A stretch of DNA of 64,000 nt from Cryptomeria japonica (taxonomy: Eukaryota; Streptophyta; Pinopsida; Cupressales; Cupressaceae): NCBI RefSeq assembly GCF_030272615.1, contig NC_081408.1, positions 61,340,114 through 61,404,113 on the forward strand, in the 5' to 3' direction. The stretch's first letter is position 1. Each line of letters opens with the position of its first letter. Positions 11,865 through 21,348 of this stretch are shown here, piece after piece. The notes under the pieces were generated by a model. It was not told the origin of the DNA. It saw nothing but the letters and a program-made list of their open reading frames with translations, and ran no database searches. The translations under genes were made by a program, and so were the position numbers.

Positions 11865-12631
11865 TGTAGACACCTAAAATTGTCCAGTCTAATTAAATAA
11901 ATATTTTATTTATTTAATTATCTAAGCCTAATTCTTCTATTAATTAAATAAATCTTTATTTATTTAATTCATTCATTTATCCTCTTCTAGCCTTATTTCT
12001 CATTTAAATAAATACATTAATTTATTTAAATTATCATTTTCCTAATTAAATAAATATCTTATTTATTTAATTATCCCACTTCTTCTATTAATTAAATAAA
12101 TATCTATTTATTTAATTAATTCATTAGCCTTTTTTCTACCCATGACACATGTCATTCATCTCTTAATTCCTACACTACCTACCCCTTTCATTATTTTATT
12201 ATTTCTTTTACCTACCCTCTAATCATAGCTGACCTCCTGTTACACCTCTCAATCTTATCCCTCCATTTCATATTATGTCTTCTATATAAGGAGATGCTTC
12301 CTTCATTATCAAACCCTAATGAATGATCTTAAGGACTTGGCTACACTACGATCCCCCTTGCAACCACATTTCATTCTTTGTTGAGCTCTTGTGCACCTAA
12401 AATCTGAGAGCAAATATATCAAACAAGATCAATGGAGATAGGAAGAATGGAGATCAAAACCCTATTGGACATGTGATGGTATAATCTTTGTGATTTCACT
12501 TGATTTGCGTTGTCTTAGGTAATCTTCATATGTTATGGTGGATCTTTGTTGTTGTTAGGCTAGGGTTTTGTGGTTGAATTCATTTAGCCTTTCAATATTG
12601 TTATTATTGTTATCCATTTTCACCATATACA
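11865..12631 (+). repeat. 3' LTR of element A (767 bp)
   Basis: Begins TGTAGACACC and ends ...CATATACA, the TG...CA ends of an LTR. Both borders are fixed by comparison with the two 793-bp LTRs of element B in reverse complement. The 5' part holds five AT-rich palindromes (11891-12120). It is followed by copia E gag sequence. Confidence 0.92.
11891..12120. repeat. five AT-rich palindromes in the LTR U3 of element A
   Basis: Near-perfect inverted repeats at 11891-11920 (13-bp arms), 11942-11969 (12), 12002-12031 (12), 12044-12072 (13) and 12087-12120 (16). All are built on AATTAAATAAATA paired with TATTTATTTAATT around 2-6 nt loops. Five equivalent palindromes occur in each element B LTR (about 16170-16415 and 31610-31855). 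Confidence 0.85.
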
Positions 12632-12792
12632 GTAGTAACATGACCATTCTGAGGAACATTGTAAAAATTCTTTGCGATATTCCAATAATCATCTCCAAGA
12701 CAATTCAAGTGAACTTCCATCTGGTTCTTTCATATAGAGTAATTAGTTTCATCAAACCTCAGGCTCTCCTTCTTGAAAACAATAGCTGCCAT
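12632..12792 (-). pseudogene. gag: N-terminal copia gag fragment of element E
   Basis: Starts at ATG 12790-12792 on the minus strand. The translation carries FDETNYSI then a stop where Trp is expected (TGG to TGA), followed by KNQMEVHLNCLGDDYW, the typical start of a copia Gag (F-D-G-x-N-Y-x-x-W-K-x-x-M). It is truncated by the insertion of element A after about 53 codons. Confidence 0.75.
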
Positions 12793-14175
12793 CTTGGATC
12801 TCCTCAAGCGGTCAAGATTCTTCTAGAGGATCTAGCTCTTATGCCAATTGTTGCCAAACACAATGAAGGACAACTGGGAGGAGGGGGGGAGGGGGGTTGA
12901 ATCAGTTTTCATGAAGATTAAACAAATTAATCTCAATTTTAGATCTGACCAAGAACAACAATAGCAAAGATAAACACCACATCAATAAAACACATAACAC
13001 ATGGGTTTTTGACGTGGAAAACCTAGTCAAGAGAAAAACCACGGTGGGAACCTACCCACAATATGATTATACTCTGTACTAGTATGTGTAAATATTACAA
13101 TGGGGAATGCACATGTATTCAAGCACACTAGCTAGATCTCATTGCTAAAAAAAATAAAGGGCTATAACCCTGGAAAGGCTCACTGCCTTACAAAGATTGG
13201 ACAACAATCTGGATTACTTGAACTAAAAGAATAGCATCTCCAAATGACTGATTACAGTCCCCGTTAAGCATGCATACTCAAAATATGCTCTTCACACTTC
13301 TGCACACTCTTTCAGACTTCTTCACTTACCTCTTTTTCTACTAAAAGATCCAAACAATATTCACACATGCAGATATATCTCACAAATGAATATTACATGT
13401 ATTTATATAATTCATCAACCTTAACCTAAAGGTCGGCTCAATACATAAAACCTAATTATAAAATTATATCACACAATACATAAATCCATATGTGGACCAA
13501 TACAATGTTGGCAAGGACATAGAATGGACCCAAATCAAATCCTCAAACACGCTAGACCACCAAATATCTTGCCAACATCATTCACAACATGCAACACCCA
13601 TCGAGTCGGTCAAAAAGTCGTATAACACAAAGTATACCATTGGACTAATAAAATCTTAAATAACATGTACCACGATCAATGCGGACCACCAAAATGCATA
13701 GAAAATGATCGAAGAACATAAACAAGCAATGTGAATTCCTCTACAACAATTGCAAGAACTCAGATAAGTAGAATGATAATTATTTTGTCACCGAAGCTCA
13801 AGAACACCAACAACAAACTGAAGTATACACTTCTGAAGTTCCAAATCATGAACCATTCGAACTAAGGACACACATGAATGTCCCAAACACTCTCCAAAAT
13901 CTACACAACATAATGAAAAAATTCTAGAGAAATACAAACCTGAAATCACAACTCTACAATACAGAACCAATAGAAAAACTAATCATCCATCGGATCACCT
14001 AACTTGATAAAATCACCTTTCAAAAAATTGAAACTCATACTGAATCAACTAGAGATAAGTGTTTCAAAACACATTAATCTGCATCAACACATCTGCAATA
14101 AATCAACTCTCTACAAGACGAAACATAAGAAACACAAGAATATGTTGACATCAATGACAAAAACACATTCCACCA
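12632..14175 (-). mobile_element. Ty1/copia fragment E: 5' LTR, primer site and start of gag
   Basis: Minus strand. The LTR runs from about 14175 down to 12849, with terminal TGTTG... on the plus strand at 12849; the outer edge at 14175 is estimated. Inside it are the G-rich/ATCAG and ACCACGGTGGGA segments also seen in the other copia LTRs here (37472-38256, 41289-42425, 43187-44624). The primer-binding site ATTGGCATAAGAGC (12836-12848) is a decayed form of the initiator-Met site TGGTATCAGAGC. Gag follows, then is cut at 12632 by element A. The rest of E should lie left of element A, outside the window. Confidence 0.75.
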
Positions 14176-15194
14176 ACTCTAATATCCACCAGGATTGCAT
14201 CAATGTGTCCTCATTAAGGATGAGAACTTTGGGAGATGAATTATTGAAAGGTTCATAAAGAGGATCGATATATACTTCTTCATGAATAGGATTTATTTTG
14301 GATTGAATGAAGGGCGAATCTTCATGAAGAGGATTTTCAATCATATGTATTTCTTGTAAATCCTCATAAAGAGGATTATTAACCATCACAATTTCCTTAT
14401 GAGTTTTTAGGGATTTAGAGGTAGGTTGAAGTTATTAAGAGTTTCATCCAACATCTCAAAATCATCACTACTAAATGACATTTGTATTAAGTTGATTAAC
14501 CTTTTAAACAAGGATGATTTCGAGGATGAGGTATTATGATAGAGGAAATCATCAAAGGCCTCATCAAGTTCATGACTAGTAAATTGTCAATCCAAGGTAT
14601 AGTCATCATACTCGAATGGGTTATCAAAGGCATGAAAGTCTTGTAACCATGCTATGATGCAAATACATATTAATGAACTAGATCTCTAAGTGCATGAAAA
14701 TTAACCATGATATGATGCAAATATAGATTAATGGCATGCATACAAATGAGATATACAAATCTAAATTAGAATTAAGATGTAAGGAGTTGGGTTCACCAAA
14801 ATGTAAGATGGGAAAATAGGTTTCACAACCAAACTAGGAAACTTAAGCCTATTTCCACTTTGATTACATTGAGAGGAAGAATGGTCCACACATCCAAAGA
14901 TATTCTAAGGCAAAAGGTGAATTCAATAATTCCTTGTAGGGGTACTTGAAAGTGACTTTGGAAATTAGGAAGAAGAGTCCAAGGTAAGGTGAAAAGATGA
15001 CCTTGTCATGTGTGTAGGGTTGTAATAGGCTAAGAACCCAATTCCAAAGTGAATACATAAAAGCACACTAGAACCCAACCATAGTCCAAATTTGAGGCAA
15101 AAGTAGAGGGACTAGGGCACTTGGCACACCCTACTCCTAGTAGTTTCAGCTCTGACGAATTACAGACTATAGATGTCCGCCTGCTTGGACTATA
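14176..15194 (-). pseudogene. broken coding remnant of element B2 with NPLYED/NPLHED repeats
   Basis: Between the copia E LTR and the B2 leader. The minus strand is coding-like from about 14690 to 14177, with stops near 14598 and 14418. It includes PFEYDDYTLD, a Ser/Asp-rich stretch, and a degenerate repeat NPLYED...NPLHED...NPIHEE...DPLYEP (14390-14190). I do not recognise the family. By position, behind an LTR and leader of the A/B family, it could be the gag or a captured ORF of a related non-autonomous element interrupted by E. Bases 14700-15194 show nothing definite. Confidence 0.4.
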
Positions 15195-15639
15195 AACCAG
15201 ATCTGAAACCCTAAGTATAAAATCCGAAAACACAAATTGAAGAAACTTGAAAAATTTGCAAAACAGAATGCACAGACGCCTTTATACCAGACACAGACGC
15301 GTCTGTACTACATAGACGCGGTTCTGCAGTTCACAGACGCAATCAGGGGTCACAGACGCGACTTTAGAATGTAGACGCGATAATATCAGGCACAGATGCG
15401 GTTCTAAATCACAGACGCACCTTTCGGAAACCTGCAAAAATAAGAACTGGCAGAAACACAGACGCGATTCTTGATACCACAGACGCTTCTGAAACACAAA
15501 AACGCGATCCGAACACTCGTAGACGCGGAAAAACCTAAATGTCGTCGAAAAATTGTCCGATCTGCAACTTCAAAAATGCAAAATTTGCAACAAAAATGTT
15601 AAATGCAAAGGGACAAGAGTCCCACCGGGCGTGCCAAAA
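15195..15639 (-). mobile_element. leader of element B2 (primer site plus GCGTCTGTG array)
   Basis: Nearly identical to the first 445 bp of the element B leader (30635-31079; about 7 differences by eye), then diverging to the left. In minus orientation it starts with TTTTGGCACGCCCGGTGGGA (15620-15639), a primer-binding-site-like sequence directly against the LTR at 15640, and contains the CACAGACGCG array at 15271-15527. It shows that the LTR at 15640-16432 serves both B (as 3' LTR) and a second element continuing to the left. Confidence 0.8.
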
Positions 15640-16432
15640 TGTGTATGGTGAAAATGGATAACAATAATAACAATATTGAAAGGCTAAATGAATCCAACCA
15701 CTAAACCCTAGCCTAACAACAACAAAGATCCACCATAACATATGAAGATTACCTAAGACAATGCAAATAACTCAAAATCACAAAGATTATACCATCACAT
15801 GTCCAATAGGGTTTTGATCTCCATTCTTCCTATCTCCATTGATCTTGCTTGATATATTTGCTCTCAGATTTTTATATGCACAAGAGCTCAACAAAGAACG
15901 GAATGTGGTTGCAAGTAGGATCGTAGTGTAGTCAATTGCATAAAAGATCATTAGCATGTGTCATTAGGATATGTCATTAGGGTTTGACAATGAAGAAAGC
16001 ATCTCCTTAAATAGAAGACACAATATGAAATGGAGGGTTAAGATTGAGAGGTGTAAAAAGAGAGGTCGGCTAGGATTAGAGGGTAGGTATAAGAAATACC
16101 AAAATAATGAAAGAGGTAGGTAGTGTAGGAATTAAGAGATGAATGACATGTGTCATGTGTAGAAAAAGCTAATGAATTAATTAAATAAATAAGGATTTAT
16201 TTAATTAATAGAAGAAGTAGGACAATTAAATAAATAAAATATTTATTTAATTTAGGAAAGGGATAATTTAAATAAATAAATGTATTTATTTAAATGAGAA
16301 ATAAGGCTAGAAGAGGATAAATGAATTAATTAAATAAATAAAAATTTATTTAATTAATAGAAGAATTAGGCTTAGATAATTAAATAAATAAAATATTTAT
16401 TTAATTAGACACGACAATTTTGAGTGTCTACA
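15640..16432 (-). repeat. 3' LTR of element B (also 5' LTR of B2)
   Basis: TG...CA ends: TGTGTATGGTG at 15640 and ...TGTCTACA at 16432 on the plus strand. It is flanked on the right by the polypurine tract of B and on the left by a primer-binding site, so it is shared by two elements in tandem. Five AT palindromes lie at about 16170-16415. Confidence 0.93.
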
Positions 16433-16446
16433 TTTTGCCCCTCTTT
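16433..16446 (-). promoter_or_regulatory. polypurine tract of element B
   Basis: Minus strand AAAGAGGGGCAAAA directly upstream of the 3' LTR, identical to the tract of element A (11851-11864). It is the priming site for plus-strand DNA. Confidence 0.88.
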
Positions 16447-16964
16447 GAGACAATGCGGCTTGTCGCGTTGTTTCAAAGAAGATAAGATGAACTGATACAA
16501 AGTTGCCCCAGAATGGGAATGATATGCCCCCTCGAGAGATTGGATGAAAATGTCTGAAAAGATTGCAGACAATCTCTCGATAAGAAAGACGGGATAGAAT
16601 GGACTGATCGGATAAAGTGACAAAGTCACGGGATGAGAAAGACTGACTCGGGAAATGAAGACGAGGGCTAGGGTAGGATATAAGATAGACCACGGGCAAA
16701 AGACATCCTCATTGTCATCCACACCCTTACAAGATCATAGTGCAGAGCGAGAAAAAAAAGCAGCAGCAGTCAGCAGGGATGGCCTTCATTCATAGATTCG
16801 ACCGCGTTCGTCGATTTCAGCGACCAGCAGATGCAGGAGAGCCGGTAATTACCCGAAAACCTCCTCGTACTTTCACGCATTTTAAGTTTTGTCATTAATG
16901 CATGTTTAGTAGCAATAAATGCGCTAGGAATAGGGCAGTTGAAATATGCAAAAATGCGCAACCG
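16447..16964 (+). other. presumed promoter region of the antisense PMD gene, element B
   Basis: Non-coding stretch between the polypurine tract and the repeat arrays, homologous to 11341-11850. It contains GATATAAGATAG at about 16676, a weak TATA-like sequence. Its role as PMD promoter is inferred only from position. Confidence 0.35.
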
Positions 16965-17245
16965 CGTCTGTGTCAGTGCCAGGCGCGTCTGTGTCAGACA
17001 GGCGCGTCTGTGTCGGGTCCAAGCGCGTCTGTGCCTGGAATCGCGTTTGTGTTGATTGCGGACGCATTTGCGAATTGTAGAAGCGTCTGTGCCCTGTAGG
17101 GGCGTTTATGTCATGTAGGGACGTCTGTGTTCCCTAGTCGCGTTTGTGCATGGCATGGGCACGTTTGTGTTCAGAAAATGCGTCTGTGTTTCAGAAACGC
17201 GTTTGTGCAGTCTATAAGCACGTTTAGGAGTTGAAAGCGCGTTTG
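16965..17245 (+). repeat. GCGTCTGTG array in the PMD leader, element B
   Basis: About fifteen copies of GCGTCTGTG or one-base variants (GCGTTTGTG, ACGTCTGTG) at roughly 20-bp spacing, with unrelated spacers. It is read in the same direction as the PMD gene. The gag-pol leader of the same element carries the motif in gag-pol direction (29349-29512 and 30711-30967). Confidence 0.9.
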
Positions 17246-17281
17246 TGAGTCAAAATGCATGGTTTTAGTCTTTTTAGGTCA

Positions 17282-17616
17282 AATCGGCAGTTCTGTGATG
17301 AACATACGCTGTCGATTGGATAAGCTGCTGAGAGGATACACTCAAGCAGGTCCTCTAGGAAGACTAGGATAGATCAAGGTACTTTGTGATGAATAGGGAG
17401 CACCAAGATAGGCAGCACTTTGTGATGAACAGGGAGTGCGAATGTGAGTGACACTTTGTGATGAACAGGGAATGTCACACACGTAGTACTTTGTGATGAA
17501 CAGGGAGCACTACTAGAATAGATAGCAACACTTTGTGATGAACAGTGAGTGTCACTAGGATAAATAACCAGATGCATTTAGGTAGCAAGTAGCATTTTGT
17601 GATAAACAGTGAATGC
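17282..17616 (+). repeat. tandem hairpin array upstream of PMD gene, element B (7 hairpins)
   Basis: Hairpins at 17282-17317 (9-bp stem, one G-T pair), 17378-17404, 17415-17439, 17448-17478, 17483-17513, 17528-17552 and 17592-17616. The last six share the loop TTGTGATGAACAGGG or a near match, always 15 nt. Stems vary: GCACT/AGTGC, GTGACACT/AATGTCAC (one mismatch), GTAGTACT/AGCACTAC (one mismatch), ACACT/AGTGT, GCATT/AATGC. It ends about 50 bp before the PMD start codon. Confidence 0.9.
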
Positions 17617-17663
17617 CACGATAACTGACATGATTGATTGTGTGACTGCAGGAGTATTTGCCT

Positions 17664-19619
17664 ATGTTGGAGTCACGGGAGAGATTCCCATCGACTCAGA
17701 GGTTGCGACCAAAGTTGTCAATCCAGGATAGGATTTCAATTGAGGAGATGGGTCTTACACATGTGCTATTTGTGCCTGAGTTTTGGGCAAACATGGGTTT
17801 GCTGACTGCGTTGGCTGAGAGATGGCACTCTGAGACGTGCACGTTTCATCTGCCGATGGGTGAGATGACAGTGACATTGGAGGATGTGTACAGGATTTTG
17901 CATATCCCGATCGATGGAGAGTTGATTCCATACAATCGTGATGGTGACAGGGAGGCACTGCGACGGGTATTTCAGGATCCCGGTTTGGAGATGAGGGCAG
18001 GTCACGTAGCCTGGGATACCATGACTGCTACAGGTTTAGCATTGCCGACGGTTATTGGAAGAGCTATCAGTGGGTATTTATGTCCGGACAGAGCCACATG
18101 AGGATTGGTAGTTGGCTGGGGAGAGGCATTGGAGACACTGATGATAGAGCACACCAGGTATGCATGGGGGCCATGTGTCTTGGCACATTTGTACTATGAG
18201 CTGCATCAGTTTGTGTACCACGGATCAGTGGGCTTGGGCTACGGAGTGACTCTCCTTCAGGTGTGGGCATATGAGCACCTTCCCATCACACGACCTATTC
18301 ACTTCAGAGGCAGAGGGCAGGGACGGAGCTTCGTGCATTTGTACGACATGATTACTTCACAGCCTCAGATTGGTCGACTGGAGCATTGGAGGCGCATCAT
18401 AGATGACATAGACATGGTCATCTGGAGGCCATACCTGGGGTGCGAGGAGTGGGATGACGACGCAGTGGAGCTACCTTATGCATTCAGGAGCAGGTATCTG
18501 ATTGGGCGGATGCCCTATATTCTGGAGAGGCAGCTTGTTGACAGGGTATGTAGGCAGTTTGGCCATATCCAGAGGATGCCGCGAGGCTCGGGCATGTATG
18601 CTTGTACAGTCAGAGATCAGGTACAGTTCGGGCCAGTTCTATCATATGATCAGGTCGTGACACAGTTGGCAGAGATGATGCCATTACCATGGGACATGTG
18701 GCCGGAGGTAGAGGATGCAGGGATGGACGCAGAGTACTCTACGTATTGGGCAGAGCATCCATTTCCTAGGTTGACAGATTCGGGAGAGCTGCTGGATGGA
18801 GAGGTGGGAGGGGATGATGATGATGATGGTGGAGGAGATGGAGGTAGGGGCCGACGGAGGCGGAGGGGAGTGGTGGGAGAGAGGCGAGTAGCACCTCGGA
18901 GGGAGGGAGGACAGGAGAGAGCAGCTCAGGTGGTGAGGGGTCGGGGTGGATTGCCCCTACAGATACCAGCAGCACAGGGTCCTAGAGCACAGGGACCGAG
19001 ACAAGTGCAGGGATAGGGACAGGTGCAGGGACAGGGACAGGTGCAGAGACAGGGACCTATTCAGGCACCTAGACAGGTACAGGCGGAGGCAAAGGTACAG
19101 GTACCTGCAGAGGAGGAGCCACAGGCAGAGGCTGAGGGTGATGATCCTAAGGAGGATGAGCTGCTAGGGCTGAGAGAGATCTGCCAAGGCCAGGCAGACG
19201 AGATTGCGGATTTGGAGCGGGAGAGGGATCGCCTCAGGATCAGGCTCAGGGACACAGAGCGGGAGAGAGACCAGGCCATCCAGAGATATACTGAGGCCAA
19301 GACAGCTCTGAGGGTAGGGAGGCGGGCAGCAAAGGATGCAGGGGCAGGCTACGCGTATGTGCTACGAGCCGGAGAGGAGATCGCCTACTGGAGGGATCTG
19401 TACTATGCTGCCGTGCCAGCGGATCAGCGGGCGAGGAGCTTCCATAGATCGTCGCGCACAGCGACGGCTACGGGAGGGAGTCGCAGGAGGCAGGCATCCA
19501 GCGGTGGGGTCATGGGTCCTCCACCACCACCAGAGAGACAGGGGGATCCTGGAGCGAGACCATCTAGAGCTCAGACTCCGTCGAGGCCAGGCGGCTCCAA
19601 GGGAGGGAGTTCATCATAG
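17664..19619 (+). pseudogene. antisense plant mobile domain (PMD) gene of element B
   Basis: One frame from ATG 17664 to TAG 19617-19619, about 652 codons, interrupted by only two nonsense codons: TGA at 18099 (A has Trp) and TAG at 19014. The PMD covers about residues 30-330: WANMGLLTALAERWHSETC (41-59), GEMTVTLEDVYRILHIPIDGE (66-86), and YGVTLLQVWAYEHLP near 18240-18290, all typical of the family. Then come an Asp-rich tract (18808-18830), an Arg/Gly tract, a Gln-Val-Gln-Gly repeat, and a charged coiled coil (LERERDRLRIRLRDTERERD, about 19213-19275). A TGA at 17643 blocks extension upstream; CTGCAG just before GAG TAT TTG could be a splice acceptor, conserved in A as CTGTAG. TE-borne PMD proteins are known; the function here is unproven. 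Confidence 0.85.
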
Positions 19620-21348
19620 CCATAGAGGGCTCCCCTTTGTATCAGTATATGTACAATTTTTTGTATTGTAGACACCTGCGGGTGATTTTGTAGCCATATG
19701 ATTTTTGACATCATTGAATCATGACACTTTTGATTATATATGAGATGATTCATTTTTGCGGCAGCTATATGCATGTGTACCTTATGTGATGAAATGTTTC
19801 TTATGCGATACATGTTTTATGATATGGATGCTTATATGATGCAATGCAATATATTTTTGTTCTTTTATGTTGTATATGTGATGCATGATGCAAATGTGAA
19901 TGTATGTAATGCAAATGAATATGATTATGCAAATGATTATTTACATAATGAAAATGTGAGATGTGCTAACATGTGTTGTATGCAGGATGTGATGCATTTA
20001 TGATATCTATATGTATGTGTGAAATGCTTATAAGTGGTGATGGAGGTGCGACTATATGAAATGCAAATGTTTTTGGTGTGTCATTATACTCAGTCATGTG
20101 ATAGCGGGCTATGCGGACTCGAGAAGGATGATGGAAGTCAATCAAGAAAGGAGGATGGAAGACAGAAGATATGAACGTGAAAGAGCTTCTTGTGCGTTAT
20201 CATCATTGAGCTTTATTATGGCAGAATAGGTTATGACAATCGAGGCATTTGTTCGGCCTAGAAAGTCATTGTACCTGTTTGCATGGAGATAAGACAGTCA
20301 CAAACAAGGAATGCCCCAGTTCATACTAGACTCACAGTGTCCTCATATCCTTGGACAAGTCATAGCATTACTAAAAGACAATCCACAGACAGCAAATGCA
20401 AATAGGTGACGATACCCCATCCTTGCCTTTCTAGTCAAAGACATCCTGGAGATAGAATCTCTAGTCAGAGACATCCTGGAAAAGCTAAAAGACATGTCAC
20501 CAAAAGATAAAATCAAAAGAAAACCAAGACTCGACACCAACATCCACTGTAGTCCTCAAGTTTAGTGTCTCTTGTCACTTGTTTAAGTCTTATTTGATTA
20601 TGGTCACAATGTTCACTTTCACAAAAAGGATAGATAGCACTGAACCATATGTTGTCTGAGTCTGTTGAAAGATTTGATTTTGTTGAAGCCCATTGTTGCT
20701 GCTGTGTCTCAGTTGAAACTGACTGAATCCATGAAACTGATACTTTATTGCGGAGAAGATGGAACTTTATTGTAGACTGGCGATGCAAATGCTGCTTTAT
20801 TGCGGATTGTGCGTGGATAGAGTTGAAGGAAACTGGAAGAAACTGTACTCCTCGAAACATGTGGTGTTCTCAGTTCCACACCCATTACTAGACTTAGGAT
20901 CGGCCGTAGTCACAGATAGGATCTGATTTATTATGGATGGAAAGGGAGTGAGAAGGGAGGGTTATGGATGGCTAACCAATCTTAGGTAGATCAATAACAA
21001 GCCATGATGGGAATGTGTAAGTTTATTGTGAATGAATAGGTTGTGAGTGTGTGCAAAGTGAAAGATGAAAGAGAATCCTGAAAGAGGGAGGAGCAAAGTC
21101 TCTACGCATGGCGCTGGTGACCCAGTTTTCACCATGGTACTTGCCCAGGGTGCCACCGAAGTGGTTTTCACCGTTGGACGAAATTATTTCTCTTTACTTT
21201 TTTTTGATTTTTCAATTTTTTTGTTGTCACAAGGCACCTGTTTGCCAGGTTTTCACCATGTAACGATTTTTTTGTTTTATAATTTTTTTTGTATTTTTGA
21301 AATGTTTTTTGATTTTTTTGTATTTTTGAATTAGGATATTCCAACAAG
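19620..21348. other. non-coding spacer between PMD gene and pol, element B
   Basis: Counterpart of 6974-8609. It contains a repeat of GACATCCTGGA (20447-20482), about five irregular TTTATTGYGGA-like copies (20740-21030), GGTTTTCACC motifs and a T-rich tract (21190-21330, the 3' side of pol). No gene is seen. Confidence 0.5.

Larger units (their letters stand above)
1..12631 (+). mobile_element. Element A: Tat-lineage Ty3/gypsy LTR retrotransposon, 5' end outside window
   Basis: Order on the plus strand is gag, protease, RT, RNase H, second RNase H, integrase (to 6973), spacer, an antisense PMD gene (10595 down to 8610), hairpin array, GCGTCTGTG array, polypurine tract (11851-11864) and 3' LTR (11865-12631). 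The dual RNase H layout is the hallmark of the Tat lineage. The coding frame is continuous in frame 3 until a one-base deletion near 4767, then frame 2, but is broken by many nonsense codons, so the copy is dead. The element ends at 12631 inside the gag of copia fragment E; gtagt at 12632-12636 would be the right target-site duplication, the left one being outside the window. It belongs to the same family as element B and lies in the opposite orientation. Confidence 0.93.

Noticed and set aside
14004-14258. 84-codon plus-strand ORF
   Set aside because: It overlaps the end of the copia E LTR and the opposite-strand NPLYED remnant; no protein signature.
15271-15527. Regularly spaced short repeats resembling a CRISPR array (also 30711-30967, 16965-17245)
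   Set aside because: The repeat is only 9-10 bp and imperfect, spacing is irregular, and the context is a plant retrotransposon leader.
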